64,000 nucleotides of DNA, taken from the NCBI GenBank assembly GCA_014379405.1, contig JACMLU010000023.1, positions 62,001 through 126,000 on the forward strand, read 5' to 3'. How positions within the stretch are numbered: position 1 is the first letter of the stretch; every line of letters begins with the position of its first letter. Positions 30,545 through 37,697 of this stretch are shown one piece after another. A model generated the notes under the pieces. The model did not search any database, was not told the DNA's origin, and saw nothing but the letters and a program-made list of their open reading frames with translations. The stretch comes from Flavobacterium sp. Lineage in GTDB: Bacteria > Bacteroidota > Bacteroidia > Flavobacteriales > Flavobacteriaceae. A program made the position numbers and the translations under genes.

Positions 30545-32568
30545 GCACAGTAGTAATCACAGTAGACGAGAATTCATCACAATCAGCAAAAGACTTCGCC
30601 GCAGCGGCAGCGGCCTCGGCTCTCGAAGCGCAACTGGCAAAACCAATAGAAACCATAACTCCTGCCGATGTTCCAGAAGGTACAGGCGTGAGATCTTGGA
30701 ACGCTGTAGAACCAGGTGTTTATCCTAATTGTGACGGGATTGTCATTCCTGCAAGTTGTTTCGCAATCATCAAGCGTGATGCTGCGGGAGCGTTTTCGTT
30801 TACCAAAACAGATCTTGACACTGGAAAAGTAAATGTTTCGGATGTTATTAATAATTTGACTTCTATTGAAGAGGATAAGCCGTTAAGTGCTGCACAAGGA
30901 AAAGTTTTAAACGAGAAAAGCATTCCTATATCTAAATTAGATCCATCTATACTTACTACTACTTTAAATATTTTAGATTACAGAACAGTATCTACTACTC
31001 CTGGATACTATGCAGGTGGAGATGATTTAATAGGAACCGATTCAGGTTTTAATTCATCTGATTATGTACCAGTAACTTCAGGTAGTAGGTATTACTTTGG
31101 ATATAGTACTAATTCTTGGACTACATTAACTATTAATTTTTATAATAGTTCGCATACTTATATTTCATCAATTGTAACAGCAGTAAGGTTAGGAGACACA
31201 ATAGCCAGTGTTGTTGCTCCCGTAGATGCGGTATATTTACGTGTCCCTGTTCAGATGACAATCTTAATGACTTCTTGGGTAATTAAATCAGAAGTTGATG
31301 CAGTTATGGTTTCGCCATATTATATGGAAGATGTGCGTTTAGATTTAGCGGCAGGTAATGCCAAAATTAATGGCGATGCAATATATGGTATTTTACCAGC
31401 AGCTGTTAAAACAGATATTTACAATGATTTTTCAATAAATGACAATTCAATTAGTTTATCTAAATTAGATTCTTCCCTACAAACTGCCAAATCAGTAAAT
31501 ATTTTAGATTACAGAACAGTTTCCGATGTTTCGGGATATTATGGGAGTGGCGATACTCTTATAGGAGTTGGTTCTGGTTTTAATTCATCTGATTATACAC
31601 CGGTAACTTCGGGGAGTAGGTATTATTTTGGATATAGCACTAATTCGTGGACTTCATTGACGGTTAATTTTTATACAAGTTCAAACATTTATATTTCATC
31701 AATCAATACAGCAGTAAGGTCAGGCGATACGATAGCCAGTATTGTAGCCCCAGTGAATGCAGCATATTTGCGTGTTCCTGTTCAAATGAGTAACTTAATG
31801 AACTCTTGGGTAATTGAATCTGAAATTGATGCAGTTATGGCTTCTCCGTATTATATGGAAGGAATACGTTTGGATTTAGATGAAGATAATGCTAGAATTA
31901 ATGGTAATGCAATATATGGTGCTTTATCAGAAGAGACACTAGCTTTATTACTTGATTTATTGGGTATTGGTGGTGGAGCAGCTGGCAAAAAATGGGCGTT
32001 ACTTGGTGACAGTATAACAGCTGGGCAATCAACAGTTAAAACATACTGGGAATTTATATGTGAAAAAAATGGAATAATCGGAACAAATTACGGTGTGGGT
32101 GGGTCAATGTTAGGTGGAACACTCTCGTCGTCAATGCTTGCAAGATACGATGATATGATTGCTGACGCTGATATAATTACAGTCTTTGGAGGAACAAATG
32201 ATATTTATTATGACTTGCCTGTAGGAGTTATGTCAGATAGAGTTAATACAACTTTTTATGGTTCATTACATTTATTATGCCTAGGGCTTCAAGCTAAATA
32301 TCCAACAAAAGGAATAGGTTTTATTACACCTTTAAACTACCGTATAACACCTAATGGTAATGGAGAATATTTACTTGATTTTATAAATGCTATCATCCAA
32401 GTTTGTGGATTTTATGGAATACCTGTTTTTGATTTATATCACAGCGGAGGGGTAAGCCATAATAATGCAGCACAAGTAATTTCTTACTATGTTGATGGAG
32501 TTCATCCAACAATCCTCTCACATGAATTAATGGCGAGACGTTTAAATCAATTTATATTATCTCTTTAG
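30541..32568 (+). CDS. Receptor-binding tail fibre with C-terminal SGNH hydrolase and an internal duplication
   Basis: The N-terminus (1-130) is an Ala-rich helix plus a head domain ending SIEEDKPLSAAQGKVLNE, common in trimeric fibres. Residues about 142-480 comprise two tandem 177-residue repeats starting NILDYRTVS, each with GFNSSDY.PVTSGSRYYFGY. The C-terminal 190 residues are an SGNH/GDSL hydrolase with S491 in GDSIT, GVGGS, GGTND and the D652/H655 pair in DGVHP, so it may deacylate host surface polysaccharide during adsorption. The repeats also align in DNA with a 531-bp offset. Confidence 0.85.
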   Translation: MSTVVITVDENSSQSAKDFAAAAAASALEAQLAKPIETITPADVPEGTGVRSWNAVEPGVYPNCDGIVIPASCFAIIKRDAAGAFSFTKTDLDTGKVNVSDVINNLTSIEEDKPLSAAQGKVLNEKSIPISKLDPSILTTTLNILDYRTVSTTPGYYAGGDDLIGTDSGFNSSDYVPVTSGSRYYFGYSTNSWTTLTINFYNSSHTYISSIVTAVRLGDTIASVVAPVDAVYLRVPVQMTILMTSWVIKSEVDAVMVSPYYMEDVRLDLAAGNAKINGDAIYGILPAAVKTDIYNDFSINDNSISLSKLDSSLQTAKSVNILDYRTVSDVSGYYGSGDTLIGVGSGFNSSDYTPVTSGSRYYFGYSTNSWTSLTVNFYTSSNIYISSINTAVRSGDTIASIVAPVNAAYLRVPVQMSNLMNSWVIESEIDAVMASPYYMEGIRLDLDEDNARINGNAIYGALSEETLALLLDLLGIGGGAAGKKWALLGDSITAGQSTVKTYWEFICEKNGIIGTNYGVGGSMLGGTLSSSMLARYDDMIADADIITVFGGTNDIYYDLPVGVMSDRVNTTFYGSLHLLCLGLQAKYPTKGIGFITPLNYRITPNGNGEYLLDFINAIIQVCGFYGIPVFDLYHSGGVSHNNAAQVISYYVDGVHPTILSHELMARRLNQFILSL

Positions 32569-32616
32569 CAATATGAAAACACATCTAACCTACATCCTCA
32601 CTTTAAATCAAAAACA

Positions 32617-32844
32617 ATGAGTATAAACACCCGCAGAAAAGTAGCCTACTGGTTCATGTTAATTTTAGGAATTGGACTATTATGTCTTCAGTTCAAAAAA
32701 TATTATTTCAACACATTAGAATTTTCAATAGAAGAATTCATTGTGACGATGGTTGCCGTAGTGATGGCCATTAATCCATTATTTTTTTTAGAGAGTCTGT
32801 CCAAGTTTATTAATTCAAAAACCAATGAAAAAAATGAGCCATAA
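32617..32844 (+). CDS. Holin candidate (75 aa, two membrane segments)
   Basis: Two hydrophobic stretches (about 11-25 WFMLILGIGLLCLQF and 41-57 EFIVTMVAVVMAINPLFFL) and a charged C-terminus (KTNEKNEP), situated before the endolysin. This fits a small phage holin. It overlaps the next ORF by 20 bases. Confidence 0.6.
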   Translation: MSINTRRKVAYWFMLILGIGLLCLQFKKYYFNTLEFSIEEFIVTMVAVVMAINPLFFLESLSKFINSKTNEKNEP

Positions 32845-32995
32845 AATCGAATTAACCACGCTTATTGCTGCTGGATTTGCTTCGCAATTTGCTGCAGACT
32901 TGTTGGTCAAAATAATAATCACGACCGTAGCAATGATTATAGGAACAACCGTGGCGTACTACTGGAAAAGATATCTTGAAAATAAAGACAAGTAA
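32825..32995 (+). CDS. Small membrane protein of the lysis module (56 aa)
   Basis: One or two weak membrane segments (about residues 11-46, LLVKIIITTVAMIIGTTVAY) and a basic tail (YWKRYLENKDK). It lies between the holin candidate and endolysin with short overlaps, so it may be a second holin or antiholin. Confidence 0.6.
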   Translation: MKKMSHKIELTTLIAAGFASQFAADLLVKIIITTVAMIIGTTVAYYWKRYLENKDK

Positions 32996-32997
32996 AT

Positions 32998-33498
32998 ATG
33001 AAAAATTTCGACATCGCATTTGCAGAAATAATAGGAATCGAAGGAGGTTTGAGCGATAATAAAAACGATCGTGGTGGCTTGACAAAATTTGGCATATCTC
33101 AAAAAGCCTTTCCGCTTTTAGACATTCGGAACCTTACGCTCGATCAAGCCAAAAAAATCTATTTTGATAATTATTGGAAAACTCCAAATCTCAACTTAGA
33201 AAAGTTTGAACTCAAAAATGCGATAGAACTTTTTGATATCGCCGTCAATTCAGGTGTGGGAACGTCAGCAAGAATTCTCCAGCGAGCCTTGAATTTAATG
33301 AATAGAGATCAAAAGAATTTCAAAAACTTAGAGGCCGATGGCAATGCTGGCGATGTGACAATGAAAGCGTACGCAAAAGTGAACCCAGACATTTTGTTTA
33401 AAGTATTAAATGGACTTCAATTCCTACGATTTGTCAACATTGTAGAACACGACGAATCTCAAGAAGAATTTTTCAACGGCTGGATGACCCGAGTTTAA
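32998..33498 (+). CDS. GH108 endolysin (N-acetylmuramidase-type)
   Basis: The N-terminal motif IIGIEGGLSD with catalytic E15, followed by NDRGGLTKFGIS, is diagnostic of glycoside hydrolase family 108 (compare EGGYS.D..D.GG.T.FGIT). The C-terminal part fits the peptidoglycan-binding PG_binding_3 segment (IELFDIAVNSGVGTSARILQ). It cleaves peptidoglycan at the end of the lytic cycle and has no signal peptide, so it needs the adjacent holin. Confidence 0.9.
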   Translation: MKNFDIAFAEIIGIEGGLSDNKNDRGGLTKFGISQKAFPLLDIRNLTLDQAKKIYFDNYWKTPNLNLEKFELKNAIELFDIAVNSGVGTSARILQRALNLMNRDQKNFKNLEADGNAGDVTMKAYAKVNPDILFKVLNGLQFLRFVNIVEHDESQEEFFNGWMTRV

Positions 33499-33547
33499 AC
33501 AAAATAATTAGTACAGAAGCTAAGTACAGAACCTAATCCAAATAACT

Positions 33548-34123
33548 ATGAAAATCAATCTCTCAGCCATTTTTAGAATATTGCTTTTTGCATTGTTCTT
33601 TTCGATAGTAGCTTTATGCTACTCCTGCGGTGCTTCAAAATCCGACAAAACCAAAACTAAGGAAGAAATCAAAACAGAAGCTTCCAATAAATCTACCGTG
33701 GATGCCTCGGATGAATCCAACGTCAAGAAAACCGAGAAAACCACCGTTGACGATCAAAACCAAACCACCACAAAAGAAACTACTTATGAGCCAATTGACA
33801 ATACAAAACCTTCGAGCATTATTGATGCCGATGGAAAGGAAACAAAACTCAATAACTCCAAGAAGACAACCCGGGAAACCACTCAAAAAAACAACACCAA
33901 AACTGCTGTTGCCAAAGCTTCAGATGAAAATCATAAATCGAAAACATCGGCAAAATCAGAATCCAATAACAAATCATCGGCAAAAAAGGCGGGATTAGCC
34001 GTTAAGCGAGAAAACAAAGGTTTTTCTTTTTGGAATTTGCTTTGGCTCTTGATTCCTGCGACCGTGATTTGGTGGGTTTGGAAAAACAAAACAAAAATTA
34101 TCGCTTGGTTTAACGGCTTATAG
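33548..34123 (+). CDS. Unimolecular spanin candidate (lipoprotein signal plus C-terminal membrane segment)
   Basis: The first 27 residues form a signal peptide ending ALCYSCGAS, a plausible lipoprotein cleavage site at C27. A long Ser/Thr/Lys-rich hydrophilic linker (30-155) follows. Residues about 165-181 (FWNLLWLLIPATVIWWVW) form a C-terminal membrane helix. An outer-membrane lipid anchor plus an inner-membrane helix is the layout of u-spanins such as T1 gp11, which fuse inner and outer membranes. The gene follows the endolysin, as expected. Confidence 0.6.
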   Translation: MKINLSAIFRILLFALFFSIVALCYSCGASKSDKTKTKEEIKTEASNKSTVDASDESNVKKTEKTTVDDQNQTTTKETTYEPIDNTKPSSIIDADGKETKLNNSKKTTRETTQKNNTKTAVAKASDENHKSKTSAKSESNNKSSAKKAGLAVKRENKGFSFWNLLWLLIPATVIWWVWKNKTKIIAWFNGL

Positions 34124-34131
34124 TTCATATA

Positions 34132-34323
34132 ATGAAAGATAAATTAAGGAACCTGAAATTAGAGTATCAATTATTATTAGCTGACAGCCTTATTTGTAAG
34201 GAAGTGGGCAATATTAATCCTTCAAATGAGACATTTCATAGCTTGGGAAGTTTATTGTTTGAGATTAAAATATTGGAACGTAAAACCCTTCGAGAAACAA
34301 ACAACACCTTCGATGAAAGTTAG
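34132..34323 (+). CDS. Small hypothetical phage protein (63 aa)
   Basis: A helical, charged protein (KLRNLKLEYQLLLADSLICK) with no domain. It overlaps the next gene's start by 11 bases, consistent with translational coupling. Confidence 0.55.
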   Translation: MKDKLRNLKLEYQLLLADSLICKEVGNINPSNETFHSLGSLLFEIKILERKTLRETNNTFDES

Positions 34324-35197
34324 ATTTAAAAAGCCAATAAAGTGGTATCAAATCATTGGTTGGGATATTGATATCAATAATCCAATAGCACAACACTGGA
34401 ACGACTTGACCGAGTGGCAAATTCGAGCCATTGGACGTTTTATGTTCAATACCAGGAACGAACAAGTCGAAACAAAACTTTTCAAACAAATCGTGCTTTC
34501 GATTCTGATCGTGCCAAAACCAAGTTTGAAAAATATTGTCAAATCTGTCATTTTATTATCAAATGTGACATTTTCGGAACTGGAGCAATACACTGATTTT
34601 GTCTTTGATCCAAAAGAATTGTTGACTCGATTCCCTAATCGGATAAAAATTGGTCGTTGGCCATTTTGCAAAACCGTTTATGGTCCTGCTCCAAGGTTGG
34701 CGAACACCACCATCGAAGAGTTGTCTTATGCAGACACTTTTTATTATAAATGGATCACCGAAAACAACATCGATGAACTCCACCGCCTTACGGCCATCCT
34801 ATATCGACCATCGGTAGAACCAACACCCGAAGACAGGCGAATTCCGTTCTCCAGTTTAACGCTCGAAAGTAATTCCCGAATTACCGACGACATTCCTTTA
34901 CACATAAAATTTATGATAGCACACGCCTATTATGGCTGTCGTGAAAATTTTATCAATCGCCATCCCAACGTATTCCCACGAAAAAAAGTTGCTGAAGGCG
35001 AAGAAGAAAATGCACCGGTAAAACCAAAACCATACCAACCGTTTTCCAAAATAATTGATTCCTTCGCTATGGATGAAGTGCAGATTTTTGGAAGACATCA
35101 GCAAGTGGAAAAAGTTTTTGCACCCAAATTCCTTTCTATTTACGAAGAATCAATCAAACGAGAACGCGAAAAAGAACGCAATCGCAATACCAAATAA
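34313..35197 (+). CDS. Hypothetical phage structural/assembly protein (294 aa)
   Basis: I use the ATG at 34313 (MKVRFKKPIKWYQ). A helical protein with YADTFYYKWITENNIDELHR, LTAILYRPS and later HIKFMIAHAYYGCRENFINR. This pattern occurs in conserved Bacteroidota prophage proteins encoded upstream of tail genes. The role is unknown. The C-terminus is a charged helix. Confidence 0.6.
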   Translation: MKVRFKKPIKWYQIIGWDIDINNPIAQHWNDLTEWQIRAIGRFMFNTRNEQVETKLFKQIVLSILIVPKPSLKNIVKSVILLSNVTFSELEQYTDFVFDPKELLTRFPNRIKIGRWPFCKTVYGPAPRLANTTIEELSYADTFYYKWITENNIDELHRLTAILYRPSVEPTPEDRRIPFSSLTLESNSRITDDIPLHIKFMIAHAYYGCRENFINRHPNVFPRKKVAEGEEENAPVKPKPYQPFSKIIDSFAMDEVQIFGRHQQVEKVFAPKFLSIYEESIKREREKERNRNTK

Positions 35198-35199
35198 TT

Positions 35200-35715
35200 A
35201 TGTCCAGAGTATTATCATTCCAGAAAGTAGATGACTATTTCGAAGAATTAGCCACAAAACACGTCGATATCAAAGACTATTGCAGTACATCAGTCGAGGA
35301 GTTTGCCAACAAAATAGCCTCTGTTGATGGTGTGAAATCGCCATTGTTGGTGTTTTTCGATTATTACGGCAAGCTCGAAGGTGGTGAACAACGCACGTTC
35401 AACAATCGCTCACTCGCTTTTTCTGTTTTATATACTGGTGTGAAACCCGACGATTATCCTGGACAAAGAACCGCCATCACAAATGCTGAAGAAATTGGAC
35501 TCGAAGTATTGTCCAGGATAAACGTTCAATCCAAAATGCCAGACATTGGTTGGCTTTACAACAATTTCGACAAAAACACCGTAACCATGGACGAAGTAAT
35601 CTCCGAAGGTCAGGACGGTTTCTATGGTATGGAGTTTCATTTTGAATTAAAAACTCTCGAACCACTCACCGTAACTCCTGCAAAATGGAGCGATGGCGAG
35701 ATATTTTGTGTCTAA
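35200..35715 (+). CDS. Tail completion-like phage protein (171 aa)
   Basis: A mixed alpha/beta protein (SVEEFANKIASVDGVKSPLL, GQDGFYGMEFHFELK) of the length and position of tail terminator/completion proteins upstream of the tape measure. The assignment is by context only. Confidence 0.55.
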   Translation: MSRVLSFQKVDDYFEELATKHVDIKDYCSTSVEEFANKIASVDGVKSPLLVFFDYYGKLEGGEQRTFNNRSLAFSVLYTGVKPDDYPGQRTAITNAEEIGLEVLSRINVQSKMPDIGWLYNNFDKNTVTMDEVISEGQDGFYGMEFHFELKTLEPLTVTPAKWSDGEIFCV

Positions 35716-35787
35716 ATGAGGTTTCCCGTAAATAATATGTCTTTTCATTACATTTATTGTATGACCAATTATTAAATATCTTATGTT

Positions 35788-35991
35788 ATGAAGAATGATT
35801 TACCCAGCATTGTCAGACCATTGATAGAATGCGAAAGTTCTCTAAAGGAACACAAAATGGCACTACACGAAATGTTTGCCTTAGCAGTTACCAATGCGCC
35901 AGACAATGAAACCGACAATTTCACAGCAAGGAAACTGAAACCTACCTATCTTGCACTTTGTGAATTCCTCGAAAATCTACAAGAAAATTAA
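35788..35991 (+). CDS. Small hypothetical phage protein (67 aa)
   Basis: A helical protein (LIECESSLKEHKMALHEMFA). The region upstream holds TGACCAATTATTAAA (35762-35776), nearly repeated at 36701 at the start of the structured RNA, suggesting a shared promoter-proximal element. A terminator follows. Confidence 0.55.
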   Translation: MKNDLPSIVRPLIECESSLKEHKMALHEMFALAVTNAPDNETDNFTARKLKPTYLALCEFLENLQEN

Positions 35992-36003
35992 CCTGCTAAA
36001 AAT

Positions 36004-36027
36004 ACCACTCAAAACGAGTGGTTTTTT
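36004..36027 (+). terminator. Terminator with ACCACTC stem (copy 1)
   Basis: ACCACTC pairs with GAGTGGT (loop AAAAC), followed by six T in total. The same stem occurs at 37141, bracketing the genes between. Confidence 0.8.
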
Positions 36028-36059
36028 CTTATATTTACAACTCACTAAAAAATGGAAAT

Positions 36060-36548
36060 ATGAAAAAAATTATTTTGTTATTGTTGCTGGTTTCGGGGTT
36101 TGTGAATGCTCAGGAAAATTTAAAAGAATATGTAGCTTCAAACGGAATTACGTATAAAGTAGGCGATATGGTTTTGTTGGGTCGTGGTTCTGGCGGTCAA
36201 GGAACTTTTGTTTATTTAAAAATAGCAGGATGGATGGCTGGTAGCTCTACTCAAATTGGATCTGCTTATTCTGGTTTAAACGTTGAAATTAAAAAAATAA
36301 AAAAACAGAAATTCAAAGGAGCCGAGAAAATTGTTTTCACTGTTGGTGGTGGTAACATCACAAATTATTCTTTAGAAATTGAAGAAGCAATTGGTTCTTG
36401 TGAAATAAAAGATTGTAATACTCAAAGTAATGCTCCGGTAAGCCAAACCGACAAATACGACCAGTTGAAAAAATTAAAAGCATTATTGGCCGATGGTACA
36501 CTTACTCAAGAAGAATATGAGGCAGAGAAAAAGAAATTATTAAATTGA
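36060..36548 (+). CDS. Exported SHOCT-domain accessory protein (162 aa)
   Basis: MKKIILLLLLVSGFVNAQ is a standard signal peptide ending in AQ, typical for Bacteroidota. The C-terminal 32 residues (YDQLKKLKALLADGTLTQEE) form a SHOCT (short C-terminal) domain. The middle is a Gly-rich beta domain. An exported non-virion protein between duplicated terminators is best read as a lysogenic accessory gene acting in the periplasm or at the surface. Confidence 0.65.
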   Translation: MKKIILLLLLVSGFVNAQENLKEYVASNGITYKVGDMVLLGRGSGGQGTFVYLKIAGWMAGSSTQIGSAYSGLNVEIKKIKKQKFKGAEKIVFTVGGGNITNYSLEIEEAIGSCEIKDCNTQSNAPVSQTDKYDQLKKLKALLADGTLTQEEYEAEKKKLLN

Positions 36549-36632
36549 CCTATATTCCTCGATATCAAAACCCAAATATTAGAAATTGGTTCTTTCGAGT
36601 CCTGATTGTAATTGTCTTATTTTTAATTATTA

Positions 36633-36663
36633 AAAAAGCCTGTAGCTAATACAGGTTTTTTTG
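36633..36663 (+). terminator. Intrinsic terminator
   Basis: AAAAAGCCTGTA pairs with TACAGGTTTTTT (one G-T pair, 5-nt loop). It ends the unit of the SHOCT protein. Confidence 0.8.
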
Positions 36664-36681
36664 TGTGAAAAAAGAACTAAT

Positions 36682-36697
36682 AATTAATGTATATTTG
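36682..36697 (+). promoter_or_regulatory. Promoter candidate for the structured RNA (AATTAATGTATATTTG)
   Basis: An exact copy of the 16-mer at 16820-16835, containing TATATTTG. Transcription should begin a few bases downstream, at the first strand of the RNA's outer stem. Confidence 0.6.
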
Positions 36698-36699
36698 CC

Positions 36700-36845
36700 G
36701 TGACCAATCATTAAAATCACGAAGAGTGCTCCTTGTTAAGATTCTTAACACGGGAGTTCTCAGGTTTCGGGTAGCGGGAAAAAAAACCGTCCGACTTCAT
36801 TCTTCGTGGTGATTGGTCAAGCCGTAAAGGGGATTCCCCTGTTTT
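36700..36845 (+). ncRNA. Structured RNA / 5' leader, uncharacterised
   Basis: Between promoter and the 84-aa gene lies a branched fold. An outer 10-bp stem pairs 36701-36710 (TGACCAATCA) with 36810-36819 (TGATTGGTCA). An 11-bp stem pairs 36718-36728 with 36798-36808. An inner hairpin at 36729-36756 is built on GTTAAG/CTTAAC with CTCC/GGAG at its base, and a third (GGTTT...AAACC) lies at 36763-36787. A short GGGG/CCCC hairpin (36828-36840) ends in GTTTTGG. No ORF covers it. It could be an independent small RNA or a cis-regulatory leader. Confidence 0.65.
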
Positions 36846-36864
36846 GGATTTTAATAAATTTATT

Positions 36865-37119
36865 ATGGATATACCTATTTTAGATTACAAGCCAGAAGTA
36901 AAACGCTTTATTTCCGAGAACTACGAACCGGCTGACACTCTTTCAAAAGAATTCAAGAAAACAACGGTTGAACTAGTTATCGGCTTTATGGGTATTCTTC
37001 CACAAAACGCTGTTGATGAATATATGGTTTATGAAGCTCTAATAGAACTGGGTTTCGAACCAAAAGAAGAAGCTCCGTTAGTGTTTTTCTGGTACTTCAA
37101 ACGAAAAAATGATATTTAA
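36865..37119 (+). CDS. Small hypothetical protein downstream of the structured RNA (84 aa)
   Basis: I use the ATG at 36865 (MDIPILDYKPEVKRFISENY); a TTG at 36844 would add 7 residues. Alpha-helical and acidic with a hydrophobic centre (VELVIGFMGILP). The function is unknown. It starts 20 bp after the last RNA hairpin and ends just before a terminator, making a self-contained unit with that RNA. Confidence 0.6.
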   Translation: MDIPILDYKPEVKRFISENYEPADTLSKEFKKTTVELVIGFMGILPQNAVDEYMVYEALIELGFEPKEEAPLVFFWYFKRKNDI

Positions 37120-37140
37120 TCAACCTATAAGTTAATTCCA

Positions 37141-37167
37141 AACCACTCACTTCGAGTGGTTTTTTTA
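37141..37167 (+). terminator. Terminator with ACCACTC stem (copy 2)
   Basis: AACCACTC pairs with GAGTGGTT (loop ACTTC), then a T run. It uses the same stem as the terminator at 36004. Confidence 0.85.
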
Positions 37168-37219
37168 TGTCCTTTTGCCGCTGTATTTATATCCCGAATT
37201 TGCATCAAAATTCAAGGAT

Positions 37220-37696
37220 ATGGCCGAAATAGACATCGAAGCATTAGAAAGAAAAGCAGGGAACGTTGCCAGAACCGCACTCAAGGCTTCCTTGATCAAT
37301 CAAATCCAGCGCACTTTTCACCGTCGTACTGGAAATTTATTAAAATCGACCGTGTTGGCTCGGTATAAAAATGGTCGTTTGGATCGTTTGGTACTGAATT
37401 CACCCAAATATTCCTTTACCCAACACTTTGGTTCCTCACTTCCCGGAACCCAGAAACCAACCGAAAGAAAAGGCACGACCGTAAAATCATTTCAACGCCA
37501 TCTGGAAGGAATGGTCACGCAAGTCGAAGCGCACGATCGTAAAGGCGGTTCCGTGGTAGGATTCAACAAAAACGAACGGTATGGAGCGCACGATCATTTG
37601 TCCAGAGCCTTGAAACAAACCCCGGCACTCGAAAACTTGGCAACCGCCTTGGGCAATCATCGTGCAGTATTAATCGCATCACAAATCGACTTCTAA
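37220..37696 (+). CDS. Minor tail / head-tail joining protein, HK97 gp10-like candidate (158 aa)
   Basis: A basic alpha/beta protein with TFHRRTGNLLKSTV, which resembles the RTGxL signature of gp10-type neck/minor tail proteins, and a C-terminal region with RYGAHDHLSRAL. I start at the ATG at 37220, with AAGGAT just upstream; a TTG at 37175 would overlap a leader motif shared with other late genes. It lies directly before the tape measure. Confidence 0.65.
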   Translation: MAEIDIEALERKAGNVARTALKASLINQIQRTFHRRTGNLLKSTVLARYKNGRLDRLVLNSPKYSFTQHFGSSLPGTQKPTERKGTTVKSFQRHLEGMVTQVEAHDRKGGSVVGFNKNERYGAHDHLSRALKQTPALENLATALGNHRAVLIASQIDF

Positions 37697-37697
37697 A

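Noticed and set aside
33630..33998. Overlapping forward ORF in the spanin candidate (nested o-spanin idea)
   Set aside because: A nested o-spanin would need a lipoprotein signal; this frame gives a Pro/Lys-rich sequence without one, so the single-gene u-spanin reading is better supported.
36018..36059. Upstream in-frame start for the SHOCT protein
   Set aside because: It would place residues before a textbook signal peptide; the ATG at 36060 is clearly the start.
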